NCBI GenBank assembly: GCA_036873755.1
Contig: JAVTVY010025267.1
Coordinates: 53,464-117,463, forward strand
DNA length: 64,000 bases
Reading direction: 5' to 3'
Source of the DNA: Hanleya hanleyi
Taxonomy: Eukaryota; Mollusca; Polyplacophora; Lepidopleurida; Hanleyidae
The position numbers were made by a program, and so were the translations under genes. Each line of letters begins with the position of its first letter. The first letter of the stretch is position 1. The notes below the pieces were generated by a model, which worked only from the letters and a program-made list of their open reading frames with translations, was not told the DNA's origin and did no database searches. Positions 11,674-22,881 of the stretch are shown piece after piece.

Positions 11674-11934
11674 ATGCGCGGGCTTCGAGATCCCGACTGC
11701 CCCATCCACGAGCTGAATGGCGACCCCATGCACAGGTCCATCATGAAGACCAAGCGTCACTTGGAAGAGTATATGGGGTTACCACCCACCGAGGCTCTGG
11801 AAAATGCAATCAGAATGCGCAAACAGCTGTTTCAGGACATGCTAACTGAACGGTATCCTGGCCTGCCGGCAATGCTTAGGTCACACCGAAAGAAGATTGA
11901 AGGAAGGCTTCTGAATGGACAAGAGCCTACTTGA
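11674..11934 (+). pseudogene. Gene fragment captured in foldback element
   Basis: An 86-codon frame with balanced, protein-like composition: acidic/basic helix-forming stretches, a C-terminal Lys/Arg-rich segment, no repeats. An in-frame stop directly precedes its first ATG, so it is probably the C-terminal part of a longer protein or a last exon. AATAAAA follows the stop at about 11,990, and the sequence after it (GATTGACCTGTCATC) resembles that after AATAAAA inside the copy 2 Polinton terminal repeat (GATTGATCTGTAATC, about 46,325). I do not recognise the protein family. It may be host or viral. Confidence 0.4.
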
Positions 11935-12644
11935 AGTATAAACATACCCAACGCGGCTCACCCAGGATGGGTATGATGTACTGGAGGGGAAAATAAAATG
12001 ATTGACCTGTCATCCTTGTTGTTTTCTCAACGGTATCATGGTATTATGACGCAAGGGAATCGACCACCAGCGTATTAAAATCTCGTTGACAAGGGACTAC
12101 TTTCTGTGCGCGGAGGCTTCTCCACGGACATGACCGCATCACCGTCGGACATGACCGTATCACCCCGGAGGAATACATCCTCAGACGTCAATTGTGGTCA
12201 CGTGACAGGAAGTGGCCTTTGCCGGAACTATAGCGACCTTGACCGTTCCATTGGGGTAAACCATTCTTTGCATAACAACCTATCGCATGCTGATAGAAAA
12301 ATACGAACGTAGCGTGCAAGATCTATGGCGCTACGTTTCGTAACTTGTGTCTAATACCGCTTAACCCGGGGCTAGGGGCCGTATGAACCCATGCACTTCA
12401 AGATCCTCATGGTACTCATATGAACAGTCACAATCAAAGCGTGACTGAGATACATCATTCTTTAGATGACGACTTTACAATGAATATTATGGATTAAGAA
12501 TACTGATCAGCGATACGGATTTGATATTTTTGGAACATCATGATGTCTTGCCGGCATCATTGAAAACTGTTGACCGCTTCTCTCTTGCAGGAAACAAGCC
12601 TATGTTTATGTATACTATGATTGTCTTTTTGAATTTGGTGCTAA

Positions 12645-12730
12645 TACTGTTATTGGAATATGGAATAGGATATTCTCTAATGGACGACGGCTGGATTACG
12701 ACTGAGGGACTAGACGCTTGTAATTGCACC
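12645..12730 (-). repeat. ~75-bp dispersed motif, copy in foldback core
   Basis: On the minus strand this segment matches the foreign 74-nt insert that breaks the copy 1 ATPase gene (26,220-26,293), including AATCCAGCCGTCGTCCATTA and the following GAGAATATCC. A more diverged relative is at about 39,425-39,470. Confidence 0.7.
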
Positions 12731-12837
12731 CCTCTCAACTAAAAGTGGTTTGGTCAACGGTCAAGTTGAGCCGGGGCTACGGTGCTTTGCATACTACTCA
12801 CGATATAGCTGATAAATGGGGCAACAACCGATCACAA

Positions 12838-13212
12838 TTATCTCCTAATTAGGAGATAATATGTCCTAATTAGGAGATAATTATCTCCTAATTATCTCCT
12901 AATTAGGAGATATTAAGTCCTAATTAGGAGATAATACGTCCTAATTAGGAGATAATTATCACCTAATTAGGAGATAATTATCTCCTAATTAGGAGATAAT
13001 AAGTCCTAATTAGGAGATAATATGTCCTAATTAGGAGATAATTATCTCCTAATTAGGAGATATTAAGTCCTAATTAGGAGATAATATGTCCTAATTAGGA
13101 GATAATTATCTCCTAATTAGGAGATAATAAGTCCTAATTAGGAGATAATAAGTCCTAATTAGGAGATAATTTTCTCCTAATTAGGAGATATTATGTCCTA
13201 ATTAGGAGATAA
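12838..13212. repeat. TCTCCTAATTAGGAG palindrome array, right arm
   Basis: About 17 units of the same palindromic motif as 11,210-11,475, arranged as its mirror. Together the two arms can form an intramolecular duplex of about 300 bp. Confidence 0.9.
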
Positions 13213-13263
13213 ATCTCGGGAATTTTTTTTTCACACTGGCACTAATACGCTTCCGTAGATTTC

Positions 13264-13735
13264 CCTCCCATTTTCCATCTTTTGAATATTTTGATGTGTC
13301 AGATAGTTCAGTTCATTCTACCTCTCCTGTCCCAATGCTATATTCTCTCCTTTGAAATTCTTAGTCATGTCAGATACGCCAGTTTGGTATTTCGCTCCTC
13401 ATTTTGCCCCGAGTGAGACAAGCCATATTGAATCGTCCCCCTCGGGTAGAGAAAATATAATTTCCTAAGATTCACTCTTCAATTTTCAGTTATGTGCGAT
13501 AAGCCAGTTTGGTAATTCGCTCCCATTTTCCATCGAGACAGACAAGCCATATTGAGTAGTTCCCCTTGGGTAGATAAAATCTCGTTTTCCCAAGATTCAC
13601 TGTTGATATTTTAGTCATGTCAGATACGCCAGTTTGATTTCCCATCCATTTTCCATCTTTTGAATACTTAGAGTTCTCACATTTCCGCTTTTACCCGGCA
13701 AAGCATACAATTCGTCACGCTCCCCTTTCAAAGAA
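13264..13735 (+). repeat. ~190-bp satellite, segment 2
   Basis: Continuation of the TCAGATACGCCAGTTT satellite between two inserted elements. Confidence 0.85.
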
Positions 13736-15245
13736 TGTGTGATGGTTACCCGAGAATAACTCCCTCGGACACTGGCGTGTGTATATCTATTGTCCAGGCC
13801 GGGTCAGCTGCTCTTTATGACGTCAAATGCACAGTCGACTCTGTACTATTTTGGTACGTTCTATTTTTAAATGAACAAGTTTTTCTCGACAGTAACGTTT
13901 TTGTAGGCCAGTCGTACAGAATTATTCGTTTCGGTCGAAATTCCAGTTTTACCCCATTTTCAAACAATACAAAAGGATTAGTTATTACTCAATGTATCAT
14001 ATATTAACTCGCAACCGTGTTTTAGTTAAATAATTTGCGATTATGTGAAATTATTGCTGTTTCAAAAGTAACTTCTTTTAACGAGCTACGTCATTGTAAT
14101 GTTGCAAATCGAACTTGCCGTAGAATATCTGATATATGACACAACGGGAACTTGACCCCGCCTTGGGCTGGTCATCATCGGCTACGGCTGTAGGTGCTTC
14201 GATGGTCTCACCATTCGCAGATTTCAAATCTACATAGTATATAGCCCTACATTGAGGGCATAATACTCCCTCAGTGTTGACTTCAAAGTCACTCATGCGT
14301 TTTACCCATTCTAACTGTGAACCAGATATTTTTCTGGTCTGGTCTGAACGCGTATTCTTGTGACAACACTCACACTTCGACTTGTTGAATGGTACATTGC
14401 TGTTCATAGTGAGAACTATAATGATTCTTAAATATAACGAGAACAGTTCAGAGAAATACACTTGAAGAAAAATGTGTCGTTTTTTATACATGGGAAGTAT
14501 TGCTGACCCATGAAAATAAACCCATTCAGTCACGGTGACTTGGACATGTTATGAGTGTGGTTACAATAAGGGTCGAGTTGTAGCAGTGAATGCAGAAATG
14601 TGTATACACAGTTATCTCTATATTTTATTAACTGAATATCACTGAAGAGTTTTTCACATAACATAAATAAATCCAAATGTTAAATATTAGAAAGAAAGAA
14701 TAACAAAATAGGAAGAATATTTTTCTGATCCAAAATGTGAATCGAACTCATAGCTCAACAAACTGGTCACCACACTGTTTTTGAAAGCGAGCAGCCTAAC
14801 AACTGGATTACGACGACGTCTACTTGAAAAGCATTTGTTACTTGCTCACATAACGTTTCTGGTAGAATACAGGCGAAGCATTTGCACAATTTTTAATTTT
14901 GATGAAATATGACACCTCAAACCAGAATGATATTTCAACCGATTGTAACACTAACCATTGTGATAATAAATACACACAAATTGTTTTGGTTTGAGGTGTC
15001 ATATTTTATATATGAAGGGAAATCCCTTCAGAAAATGTCCCTAAAATGTCGAAAGAGCACATTCGACCGTTTTCAAATTTGAATAAATCCAGTTTAGAGC
15101 AATTGACTATCACCATTTCGCAAAATATGAAACTTCAGCATTTTTACAGCACATAACAATAACTTTCACTCGTTTCACTTTCAAACGAAAATCATGTTCA
15201 CTACCGTCACGTCCGAGGGAGTTATTCTCGGGTAACCATCACACA
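13736..15245. mobile_element. 1.5-kb DNA transposon remnant with TIRs
   Basis: Terminal inverted repeats of about 33 bp (TGTGTGATGGTTACCCGAGA ... and its complement ending at 15,245) lie inside the satellite. The satellite resumes directly after, which defines the insertion. At most AT is duplicated at the target, so the TSD is unresolved. The element carries a zinc-finger ORF fragment on the minus strand and a hairpin (arms about 14,905-14,924 and 14,987-15,008). It is a transposase-bearing element reduced by deletion. Confidence 0.75.
14078..14407 (-). pseudogene. N-terminal zinc-finger part of a transposase-like protein
   Basis: From the ATG at 14,407 the minus-strand frame encodes about 109 residues. 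A CxxC pair (KCECC) and a second CPQC pair about 40 residues later suggest a zinc-binding N-terminal domain, followed by an acidic/Ser-rich segment, then a stop. Such fingers commonly head eukaryotic cut-and-paste transposases, and its location inside a TIR-bounded element fits that. No DDE catalytic core follows within the element, so it is truncated or was the first exon of a spliced gene. Family not identified. Confidence 0.5.
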
Positions 15246-16340
15246 TTTAGCCATGTCAAATACGCCAGTTTGGTTGTTCAATCCAATTTTTCTTTGCGTC
15301 AGAAGCCATATTGAGTAGTCCTGGGTAGATAAAAGCTTGTTTCCCAAGATACATTATTGAATTTTCATAACCATGTCAGATATGTCAGATGGTATGTCTG
15401 TCCCATTTTGCTTTCAGACATGCAAGCCATTTTGATTCATCCCCATTCGGTAGAAAAAATATCATTTCCCTAGATTTACTCTTTAATTTTTAGTCATGCC
15501 AGATATGCCAGTTTGGTATTTCGCTACCATTTTGCTTCGAAACGGACAAGCCATATTGAGTAATTGATAATATCCCACTTCCCAAGATTCACTTTTGAAT
15601 CTTTAGTCATGTCAGACATGTCAGTTTGGTATGTCGGTACTGTTTTCCGTTGAGACAGACAAGCCATATTAAGTAGTTCCCCTTAGTAGCCATAGTGAGT
15701 TTTCCCCCTGCAATATTCTCTCATTTGAAATTTTTAGCCATGTCAGATACGCCAGTTTGGTATTTCGCTCCCATTTTCCGTCGATTAGGCCCCCTTGGGT
15801 AGATAAAATCTCATTCCCCCGAGATTCACTGTTGAATTTTAAGCCATGTCAGATACGCCAGTTTGATTTCCGCTCTATTTTCCATGTTTTGAATATTTCG
15901 ATATGTCAGATAGGTCATTTCGACATCTATTTTACTCGGCAAAGCATACGGCACATTGAGTACGAAGATGGCATCTCATCTCTCCTTTAAAATTTTTAGC
16001 CATGTCAAAAACGTCAGTTTGGTATTTTGCTCACATTTTCCTTCAAGATAGTCGAGTCATATTCAGTAGTTCCCCTTAGGTTGATTGAAAATAATTTTTC
16101 AAGATTCAGTCTTGAATTTTAGTCGTGTCAGATACGCCATTTCCCCTTTTTTGAATATCCGTTTTTTGTTTGTTTTTTTTTTTGCTTTGTGAAGCATTTG
16201 TCACTTGGAGTTGTCCCCTTCTGAGGTAGATGGAATGTCATTTCTAATTTTCTGTTCTTATTTTCAGTCATGTCAGATACGCCAGTTTGGTGTTCCTCTC
16301 CCATTTTGCCTCGAGACAGACGAGCCATACAAAACTATAC
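15246..16340 (+). repeat. ~190-bp satellite, segment 3
   Basis: About six degenerate units of the TCAGATACGCCAGTTT satellite in direct orientation. Confidence 0.85.
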
Positions 16341-16429
16341 ACTTTACGCATGCACTTGTTTGATCGAGAAAAATCACAAGTGAATGGCATGTAGGCCACG
16401 TGTAGGCACCAAGCTATATGACATATCTA

Positions 16430-17000
16430 AATACCGGTATTCAAGAGAGAGAAAATGGGAGGATAATCAAACTGGCCTATCTGACATGAATAAAATGCAA
16501 GAGTGAATCTTGGGAAATCGCATTCTATTTACACAAAGGGGACAATTCAATATGTCTTGTATCGAAGCAAAATGGGAAAGAAATGCCAAACTGACATATC
16601 CGACATGCCTAGAAATTCAAATGAGTGAAAATTAGAAACGACATTCCGTCTAACTTCAGTGGAGGACAAATCAATGTGGAGAGAAAATGTGAGGAAAATC
16701 ATACTGGCGTTTCTGACATGAATGAAGTTCAAGAGTTGATCTTGGGAAATTACATTCTTCCTTACAATAGGTGAGGAATACCAAACAGACCATATATTTA
16801 TAGAGGGCAAATGGGAGGGAAATTGCCGTATCTGATATGACTAAAATTCAGGAGTGAATCTTTTTGTATTCTATTTACACAAGGGGAACTACTTAGTTTG
16901 TCTCGAGGCAAAATAGGAGAAAACTGCCAAGCTAATATATCTGACATGGCTAAAAATTCAAAGTAGTGAAAGGTTTGCTCTCGTGATCTCTTACATGAAG
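16430..17000 (-). repeat. ~190-bp satellite, inverted segment
   Basis: The same satellite in opposite orientation (TATCTGACATG, AGTGAATCTTGGGAAAT blocks). The array therefore flips around 16,340-16,430. Confidence 0.8.
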
Positions 17001-17077
17001 GATAGGCCCGAACTTGTGAATGCTCTATTTTCGACGTAAAATTCCAACAAAGGCCAGAACAATATACAGATTCAACT

Positions 17078-17213
17078 GACCCTCCATCCACCCTATAAAA
17101 CACTGAGGACAGCGCCCAAGACACAGACATGACGCTTACATGATGCAATAAAGACAAGTGATGTTACAGTGCTATCACTTTATCAAGTTCCTGTTGCTTC
17201 TCAGCAAAATGCA
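17078..17213 (-). repeat. Dispersed repeat, copy B
   Basis: Inverted relative of 9050-9190. On the plus strand it reads CCCTATAAAACACTGAGGAC and, about 50 bp later, GCAATAAAGACAAG, so a TATA-like box and an AATAAA signal lie unusually close together. Confidence 0.65.
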
Positions 17214-17399
17214 TTGAAGCAACAGGAACCGTAACCCGCTCAACCATCCGCTATTCCAGAATAGACATCAGATATGTCAAATGCGTATGTAGTCATGTAA
17301 TCCAATATAATACAGGCCTATTAGAGGCTTGCTATGTTTCCAAAGGCATAATGCCAAGACACTTTTCAAGTAGATCAATTATGTAACTATAGACGATTA

Positions 17400-18180
17400 T
17401 CCAAGTATCCAGTGCAATTGTTTCTCAGGATGGTAATTCTTTCGTATCAGTGTACCGAGGATTAACTGTGTATGGTCAAGTGTACATGCAGGTTTAACTG
17501 CTTGTGACTCAAGCGGGCTCTCTGTATGGTCCAAAATGCAGACTTCACCTCTGGAGATTACTAGTGCTCCAACTGATCTTTGTTTATGGTTCAACATGCA
17601 GGCTTCGCCGCTGGTGATTACAAGTGCTCCAAGGGCAATCCCTGCATGGTTCAACATGTAGGCTTCACTGCTGGGGGTTACTAGTGCTCCAAGAGCAATC
17701 TCTGCATGGTTCAACATGTAGGCTTCACTGCTGGGGGTTACTTGTGCTCCAAGAGCAATCTCTGCATGGTTCAACATGTAGGCTTCACTGCTGGGGGTTA
17801 CTAGTGCTCCAAGAGCAATCCCTGCATGGTTCAACATGTAGGCTTCACTGCTGGGGGTTACTAGTGCTCCAAGAGCAATCTCTGCATGGTTCAACATGTA
17901 GGATTCACTGCTGGGGGTTACTTGTGCTCCAAGGGCAACCCCTGCATGGTTCAACATGTAGGCTTCACTGCTGGGGGTTACTTGTGCTCCAAGAGCAATC
18001 TCTGCATGGTTCAACATGTAGGCTTCACTGCTGGGGGTTACTTGTGCTCCAAGAGCAATCTCTGCATGGTTCAACATGTAGGCTTCACTGCTGGGGATTA
18101 CTAGTGCTCCAAGAGCAATCTCTGCATGGTTCAACATGTAGGCTTCACCACTGTTGAATACTATGGCTCCAATGGTGATT
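17400..18180. repeat. 60-bp satellite, subfamily A
   Basis: About ten well-conserved 60-bp units (TGCATGGTTCAACATGTAGG ... GCTCCAAGAGCAATC) between about 17,585 and 18,165, flanked by degenerate units. Because 60 is a multiple of three and the unit lacks stops, both strands show long ORFs (246 and 177 codons). These are repeat artefacts. Confidence 0.9.
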
Positions 18181-18700
18181 CCTTAATCTCTGGCCATGAT
18201 TAATGCTCCAAGGGTGGCCCCTGTATGATGAGTATCGCAGGCTTCACTACTGACAATTACTAGTTTTTACGTGCAGGTTTCACCGCTGGTGAAGGGTGAT
18301 CCCTGTATGATCAGCATTACATGCTTATTGTGTCTTCCACGCTTGGCGATCAACAGTAGGAGGATAGGGAAAAGACTGGTTATCCCGGTGTCTGGATAAT
18401 GAGAATGGGTCCTTGTGATATTACCCAACAATTGTTGAAATCGACAATGAAATTCCTACTCACTCACCACCGCTTGCGGTTACTGATGATCCAAGAGTGA
18501 TCATTGTATGGATCAGCAGCATGCAGGTTGTATCCCTGACAGTATGTAGTTGTCCACGGGTAACACCTGTATGACATAGCCAGCAATATAGCCTCTGGAG
18601 ATACATGTGCGTTCCACTGGTGATCCTTGAGCAGCCTAACATGCAGGCTTCGCTACTGGTGAATACTAGTCCCCCAATCCCTCTTTAATCTTCACTGCTG
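18181..18700. repeat. Degenerate 60-bp satellite junction
   Basis: Decayed units (TTCACCGCTGGTGA, GCTTCGCTACTGGTGA) bridge subfamilies A and B. No gene. Confidence 0.6.
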
Positions 18701-20150
18701 ACGATTACTAGTGCTCCGCGGGTAAAATCTGTATGGTCTAGCATGGATTCTTCACCGCTGGCGATTGCCCGTACCACGGGTAAAATCTGTATGATCTAGC
18801 ATGCAAGCTTCAGCGTTGGCGATTATTTGTGGTCCACGGGTAAAATCTGTGTAGCCCAGCCTGTCCGCTTCACCACTGGTGATTACTTGTGGTCCACGTG
18901 TAAAACCTGTGTGGCCCAGCCTGTCAGCTTCACCACTGGTGATTACTTGTGGTCCACGGGTAAAATCTGTGTGGCCCAGCCTGTCAGCTTCACCACTGGT
19001 GATTACTTGTGGTCCACGTGTAAACCTGTGTGGCCCAGCCTGTCAGCTTTACCACTGGTGATCACTTGTGGTCCACGGGTAAAATCTGTGTGGCCCAGCC
19101 TGTCAGCTTCACCACTGGTGATTACTTGTGGTCCACGTGTAAAACCTGTGTGGCCCAGCCTGTCAGCTTCACCACTGGTGATTACTTGTGGTCCACGGCT
19201 AAAACATGTATGGCCTAGCCTGTCAGCTTCACCACCGGACCACTTGTGGTCCACGGCTAGAACCTGCGTGGTCCAGCCTGTCAGTTTTACCGCTGGTGAT
19301 TACCTGTGGTCCGGGGGTAAAATCTGTGTGGTCTAGCCTGTCAGTTTTACCGCTGGCGATTACTTGTGGTGCGGGGGTAAAATCTGTGTGATCCAGCCTG
19401 TCAGCTTCACCACTGCTGATTACTTGTGGTTCACGGCTAAAACATGTATGGTCTAACCTGTCAGCTTCACCATTGGACCACTTGTGGTCCACGGCTAGAA
19501 CCTGCGTGGTCTAGCCTGTCAGTTTTACCGCTGGTGATTACCTGTGGTCCGGGGGTAAAACCTGTGTGGTCTAGCCTGTCAATTTCACCGCTGGCGATTA
19601 CTTGTGGTCCGGAGGTAAAATCTGTGTGGTCTAGCCTGTCAGTTTCACCGCTGGCGATTACTTGTGGTCCGGGGGTAAAATCTGTGTGGTCTAGCCTGTC
19701 AGTTTCACCGCTGGCGATTACTTGTGGTCCACGGGTAAAACCTGTGTGGTCTAGCCTGTCAGTTTCACCACTGGTGATTACTTGTGGTCCACGGGTAAAA
19801 CCTGTGTGGTCTAGCCTGTCAGTTTCACCACTGCTGATTACTTGTGGTCCACGGGTAAAACATGTATGGTCTAACCTGTCAGTTTCACCGCTGGCGATTA
19901 CTTGTGGTCTACGGGTAAAACCTGTGTGATCTAGCCTGTCAGTTTCACCACTGGTGATTACTTGTGGTCCACGGGTAAACATGTATGGTCTAGCCTGTCA
20001 GTTTCACCACTGCTGATTACTTGTGGTCCACGGGTAAAACATGTGTGGTCTAGCCTGTCAGTTTCACCGCTGGTGATTACTTGTGGTCCACGGGTAAAAC
20101 CTGTGTGGTCTAGTCTGTCAGTTTCACCACTGCTGATTACTAGGATGCCA
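18700..20150. repeat. 60-bp satellite, subfamily B
   Basis: About 24 units of a 60-bp repeat (TGTGGTCCACGGGTAAAATC ... TTCACCACTGGTGATTACT). It aligns with subfamily A over the TTCAC(C/T)(A/G)CTGG(T/G)G(A/G)TTACT half, so both derive from one ancestor. Variants alternate, for example GTGTGGCCCAG early and GTGTGGTCTAG late, showing stepwise array expansion. Open frames here are artefacts. Confidence 0.9.
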
Positions 20151-20159
20151 ATGATGATC

Positions 20160-20930
20160 CTATGTGATTGACCCCACGTATTAGAAACAACTGTACTGGA
20201 GTTTTACATGGTGATATAAAGTATAAAGATAAAGAAGTTATTTCAAGCGTGATATATTATCGATATCACGGAATAATGGTAGTCATTTTGTAGAGTTTGG
20301 GTTGTTCTACACAAAGCAGAAAAGAAAATTTATGCAGAGTTTACTACTTATTTTAGAGAAGCTCCAAAGTAGTAGACTAATTAAAATGGACAGACTATAG
20401 TATTTAGCTGTCATAAATATACTGCATACAGACCCTGTACATCCAACGACTTCATATTGTAGGTCGTCTATTTTTATTCATTACATAGAGGAACACAATT
20501 TTGACGATGACTAGCTACTTAAAGTCGTATCTAACGCTCAGATTTAGTTACTTGGAGCATTCTACACACACCCTCACCAAACACGAACATTCAATATTAA
20601 CTTCGTATAGTCTATCATAGATATATCTTTAAAATGGAAAAGACGAGGAAGATGACTTGGGGACCCAAGTGTAATGTTAAAGGTCATCTAAGTAGGTCAA
20701 ATTTTTGTCAAAAGTAGGTCAGCTCAGAACTTGCTCGTAACAGTCGCCTAATACACGTTCATGCCAAAACTCAAGGTTCTAATGTCAACGGTTCTCTTTG
20801 TTTTGCCGACAAAAGGGTAAGCAAATCCTGACTGATGGACTGATTGACTGACTGACTGACTCACTCACTCATTACCGGATAATTTGCAAATGAGAGCCTA
20901 CTTCGTAGGAATAACATGGGAAAACGCAAT
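20160..20930. other. No gene seen
   Basis: AT-rich sequence with a GACTGACTGACTCACTCACT simple repeat at about 20,845-20,870. Nothing else recognised. Confidence 0.5.
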
Positions 20931-21930
20931 TTGGAGGATGGTCAGCTACATCATGAGTGTGAGATCTCCATTTACCCCATTTGGCCTCCGCCCCCTCCCC
21001 CCCCCCGTTGGTTTCTTGTTCGTATCTCCGGAACGGCAAAAAATTGAGAGCTGAAACTCCGTGACTTTTCAGATTATCATATTGGGGTCATTTTGAGCCT
21101 ATTTGCATGACCCCCCGAGCAAAGGATCATGGGTAAATTCAAAATGGCGGCCATGTGGGGGTACCAGAAAAGTGATGTTTTCGCCATATTTCTTCAAAAA
21201 TTACGCAAAAATTCAGCATGTTGATTCAACGCGATTCTATGCATTTTACTGAAACAATGTCTTAGTATCGCCAAAAAACACCCCCTGATTTGCTCCCCCT
21301 CCTTCCCTTCCTCCATTAACGTTACCAGGCCTGCGGCATGGGGGGAGGGGGCAAAATTCCCCCCTACCAAACTTTCTGCGTTATCTCCGGAACGTCAAAA
21401 AAATGGAGAGCTGAAACTCCGTGACGTTATAGGTTATCATATTGGAGTCATTTTGAGCCTATTAGCATAACCTCACGAGCAGAGGATCATGGGTAAATTC
21501 AAAAGGCGGTCGAGTGGGGTGCAAATTAAAGTGATTTTTTCGTAATATTTCTTGAAACATTTTGCTTTTCTCTACGGAAAAGTGGGTTAAACTTATTTTA
21601 TTTCATATCAGATGATTATTTACCAATTTATCATGCAGTTTTTGCGAAGAAAAATAAAAAAAAAAATTGTGAAGATTTTGACCGAAAAGTCGTCCAAAAA
21701 TGCTATTTTTGAAAATGACGTCACAGTGACGTCATCATGGCGGCCATCTTGGATTTTTTTTACATTTTCTTGTATAGCTTGACTATATGTGTGGTAAGTT
21801 TCAGCCCTCTAGCCTTAGCGATAGCGAGAATATATAGGGGGGCACTTTCCCTCCCCCCCCCAGGCTGCGGTAGGCCTACACCCCAAATCGCCCAGGTCAG
21901 ATAGGGTTAATTTATATCGTGTTACCATAA
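20931..21930 (+). repeat. Dispersed repeat rich in ATGGCGGCC, two tandem copies
   Basis: Two direct copies (about 20,990-21,180 and 21,360-21,520) of a block containing GAGAGCTGAAACTCCGTGAC, TATCATATTGG and GATCATGGGTAAATTCAAAA. The following part (TGACGTCACAGTGACGTCAT, GGCGGCCATCTTGGATTTTT) recurs inverted at 42.6-43.1 kb. Non-coding. Confidence 0.75.
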
Positions 21931-22875
21931 AAACGACATGTACCATGAGTCAAGGCAATTTGGACGAAGGCTATTTAATGAAAGTCAACTGAATCTTTAG
22001 CATAGTTTTTTATCCCCCGCCGATGGGTTTCTTTCCATCCTTCTGTGGGTGTCCGTACTGTTCACATATGTCCAAGCAAACTCTTCGCAAGCGATAACTT
22101 TGACACACTTTGTCGGATTCCTCAGGACAGGTGTTGCGTTACAGCATGATCTGTCTGAAGGTGGTGGGGTTCATTCTGCCCATCCGAGTTTGTCCATGCG
22201 AATTATATATGTCTCCGTACGCGATAAACTCGAAACGCTTCGTCGGTCTCAGCGTACATGGACTTTGATATACCGTATATAGACTCATAAGGTAGGAAAA
22301 CACAAATTGGATGAATGTGAGGTTCCATAAATAAACCTGTGTGGTGGTGCCTTACATTTATAGAAACATTGGTTCAGTTAAATAGGCCTAAAAAGTCCCA
22401 TCAACATAAGTGCAGTTGACCCCCCAAAAATTCGAGCATGGCATCAAATTACAACATTTCCCTGGCTTTGACAGTGATGGACTCATTCAATCTGATGGCC
22501 GATATAAATTTGTGGACAGTTTCAGTCAAACAATTCCTTCACCGCTATTAGTCTTGGCATTCCAATTTGGTATAATGTATGGGTGGCAGTGGGAAATGGA
22601 ACTCCGCCCAGGTCATTGTCTTTTAGAACAGGATTCTCGCACGTATACAATAGATAACAGATAGCACACCGTTCATCATTCCGTGGTCGTCGAAGGCAAA
22701 CTACCCTACATTAGGCATTTTACACAAAAATAGAATTTTCATCACACACATACAATTTATACCTCATTTGAAAGCCAGAACCTGTATTAGAAGAAAAAAC
22801 TTTACAGAACAAAAATCCGTCCAGTATTCGCTGATGTCAAACATTTTGAAGTTCGGGAAATGACGATTTTTGGGG
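21931..22875. other. No gene seen
   Basis: Unique-looking sequence up to the Polinton insertion site. An 84-codon ORF (22,410-22,664) has mildly protein-like composition, but I recognise nothing in it. Confidence 0.45.
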
Positions 22876-22881
22876 GACATG
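22876..22881. repeat. Target-site duplication of Polinton copy 1 (left)
   Basis: GACATG here and at 33,478-33,483 directly flank the inverted termini. A 6-bp TSD is the known Polinton hallmark. Confidence 0.92.

Larger units (their letters stand above)
11167..13257. mobile_element. 2.1-kb foldback element with 6-bp TSD (GATTTC)
   Basis: Ends TACGGAAGCGTATTAGTGCC...GGCACTAATACGCTTCCGTA are flanked by GATTTC at 11,161-11,166 and 13,258-13,263. Uninterrupted satellite units nearby read CAGTTTGATTTCC, confirming the duplication. Each arm contains a long array of the palindromic unit ATCTCCTAATTAGGAGATAA (about 11,210-11,475 and 12,838-13,212). The ~1.35-kb core between the arrays holds a gene fragment (11,674-11,934). 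No transposase is seen, so it is non-autonomous. Confidence 0.85.

Noticed and set aside
17397..18157. Long ORFs on both strands (246 and 177 codons)
   Set aside because: Produced by a 60-bp repeat lacking stops. Both strands are open, no start context, no domain.
19444..19982. 161- and 171-codon overlapping ORFs
   Set aside because: Same 60-bp satellite artefact as above.
22410..22664. 84-codon ORF with protein-like composition
   Set aside because: No recognisable domain or neighbouring exon. Could be a retroelement scrap, but not supportable.
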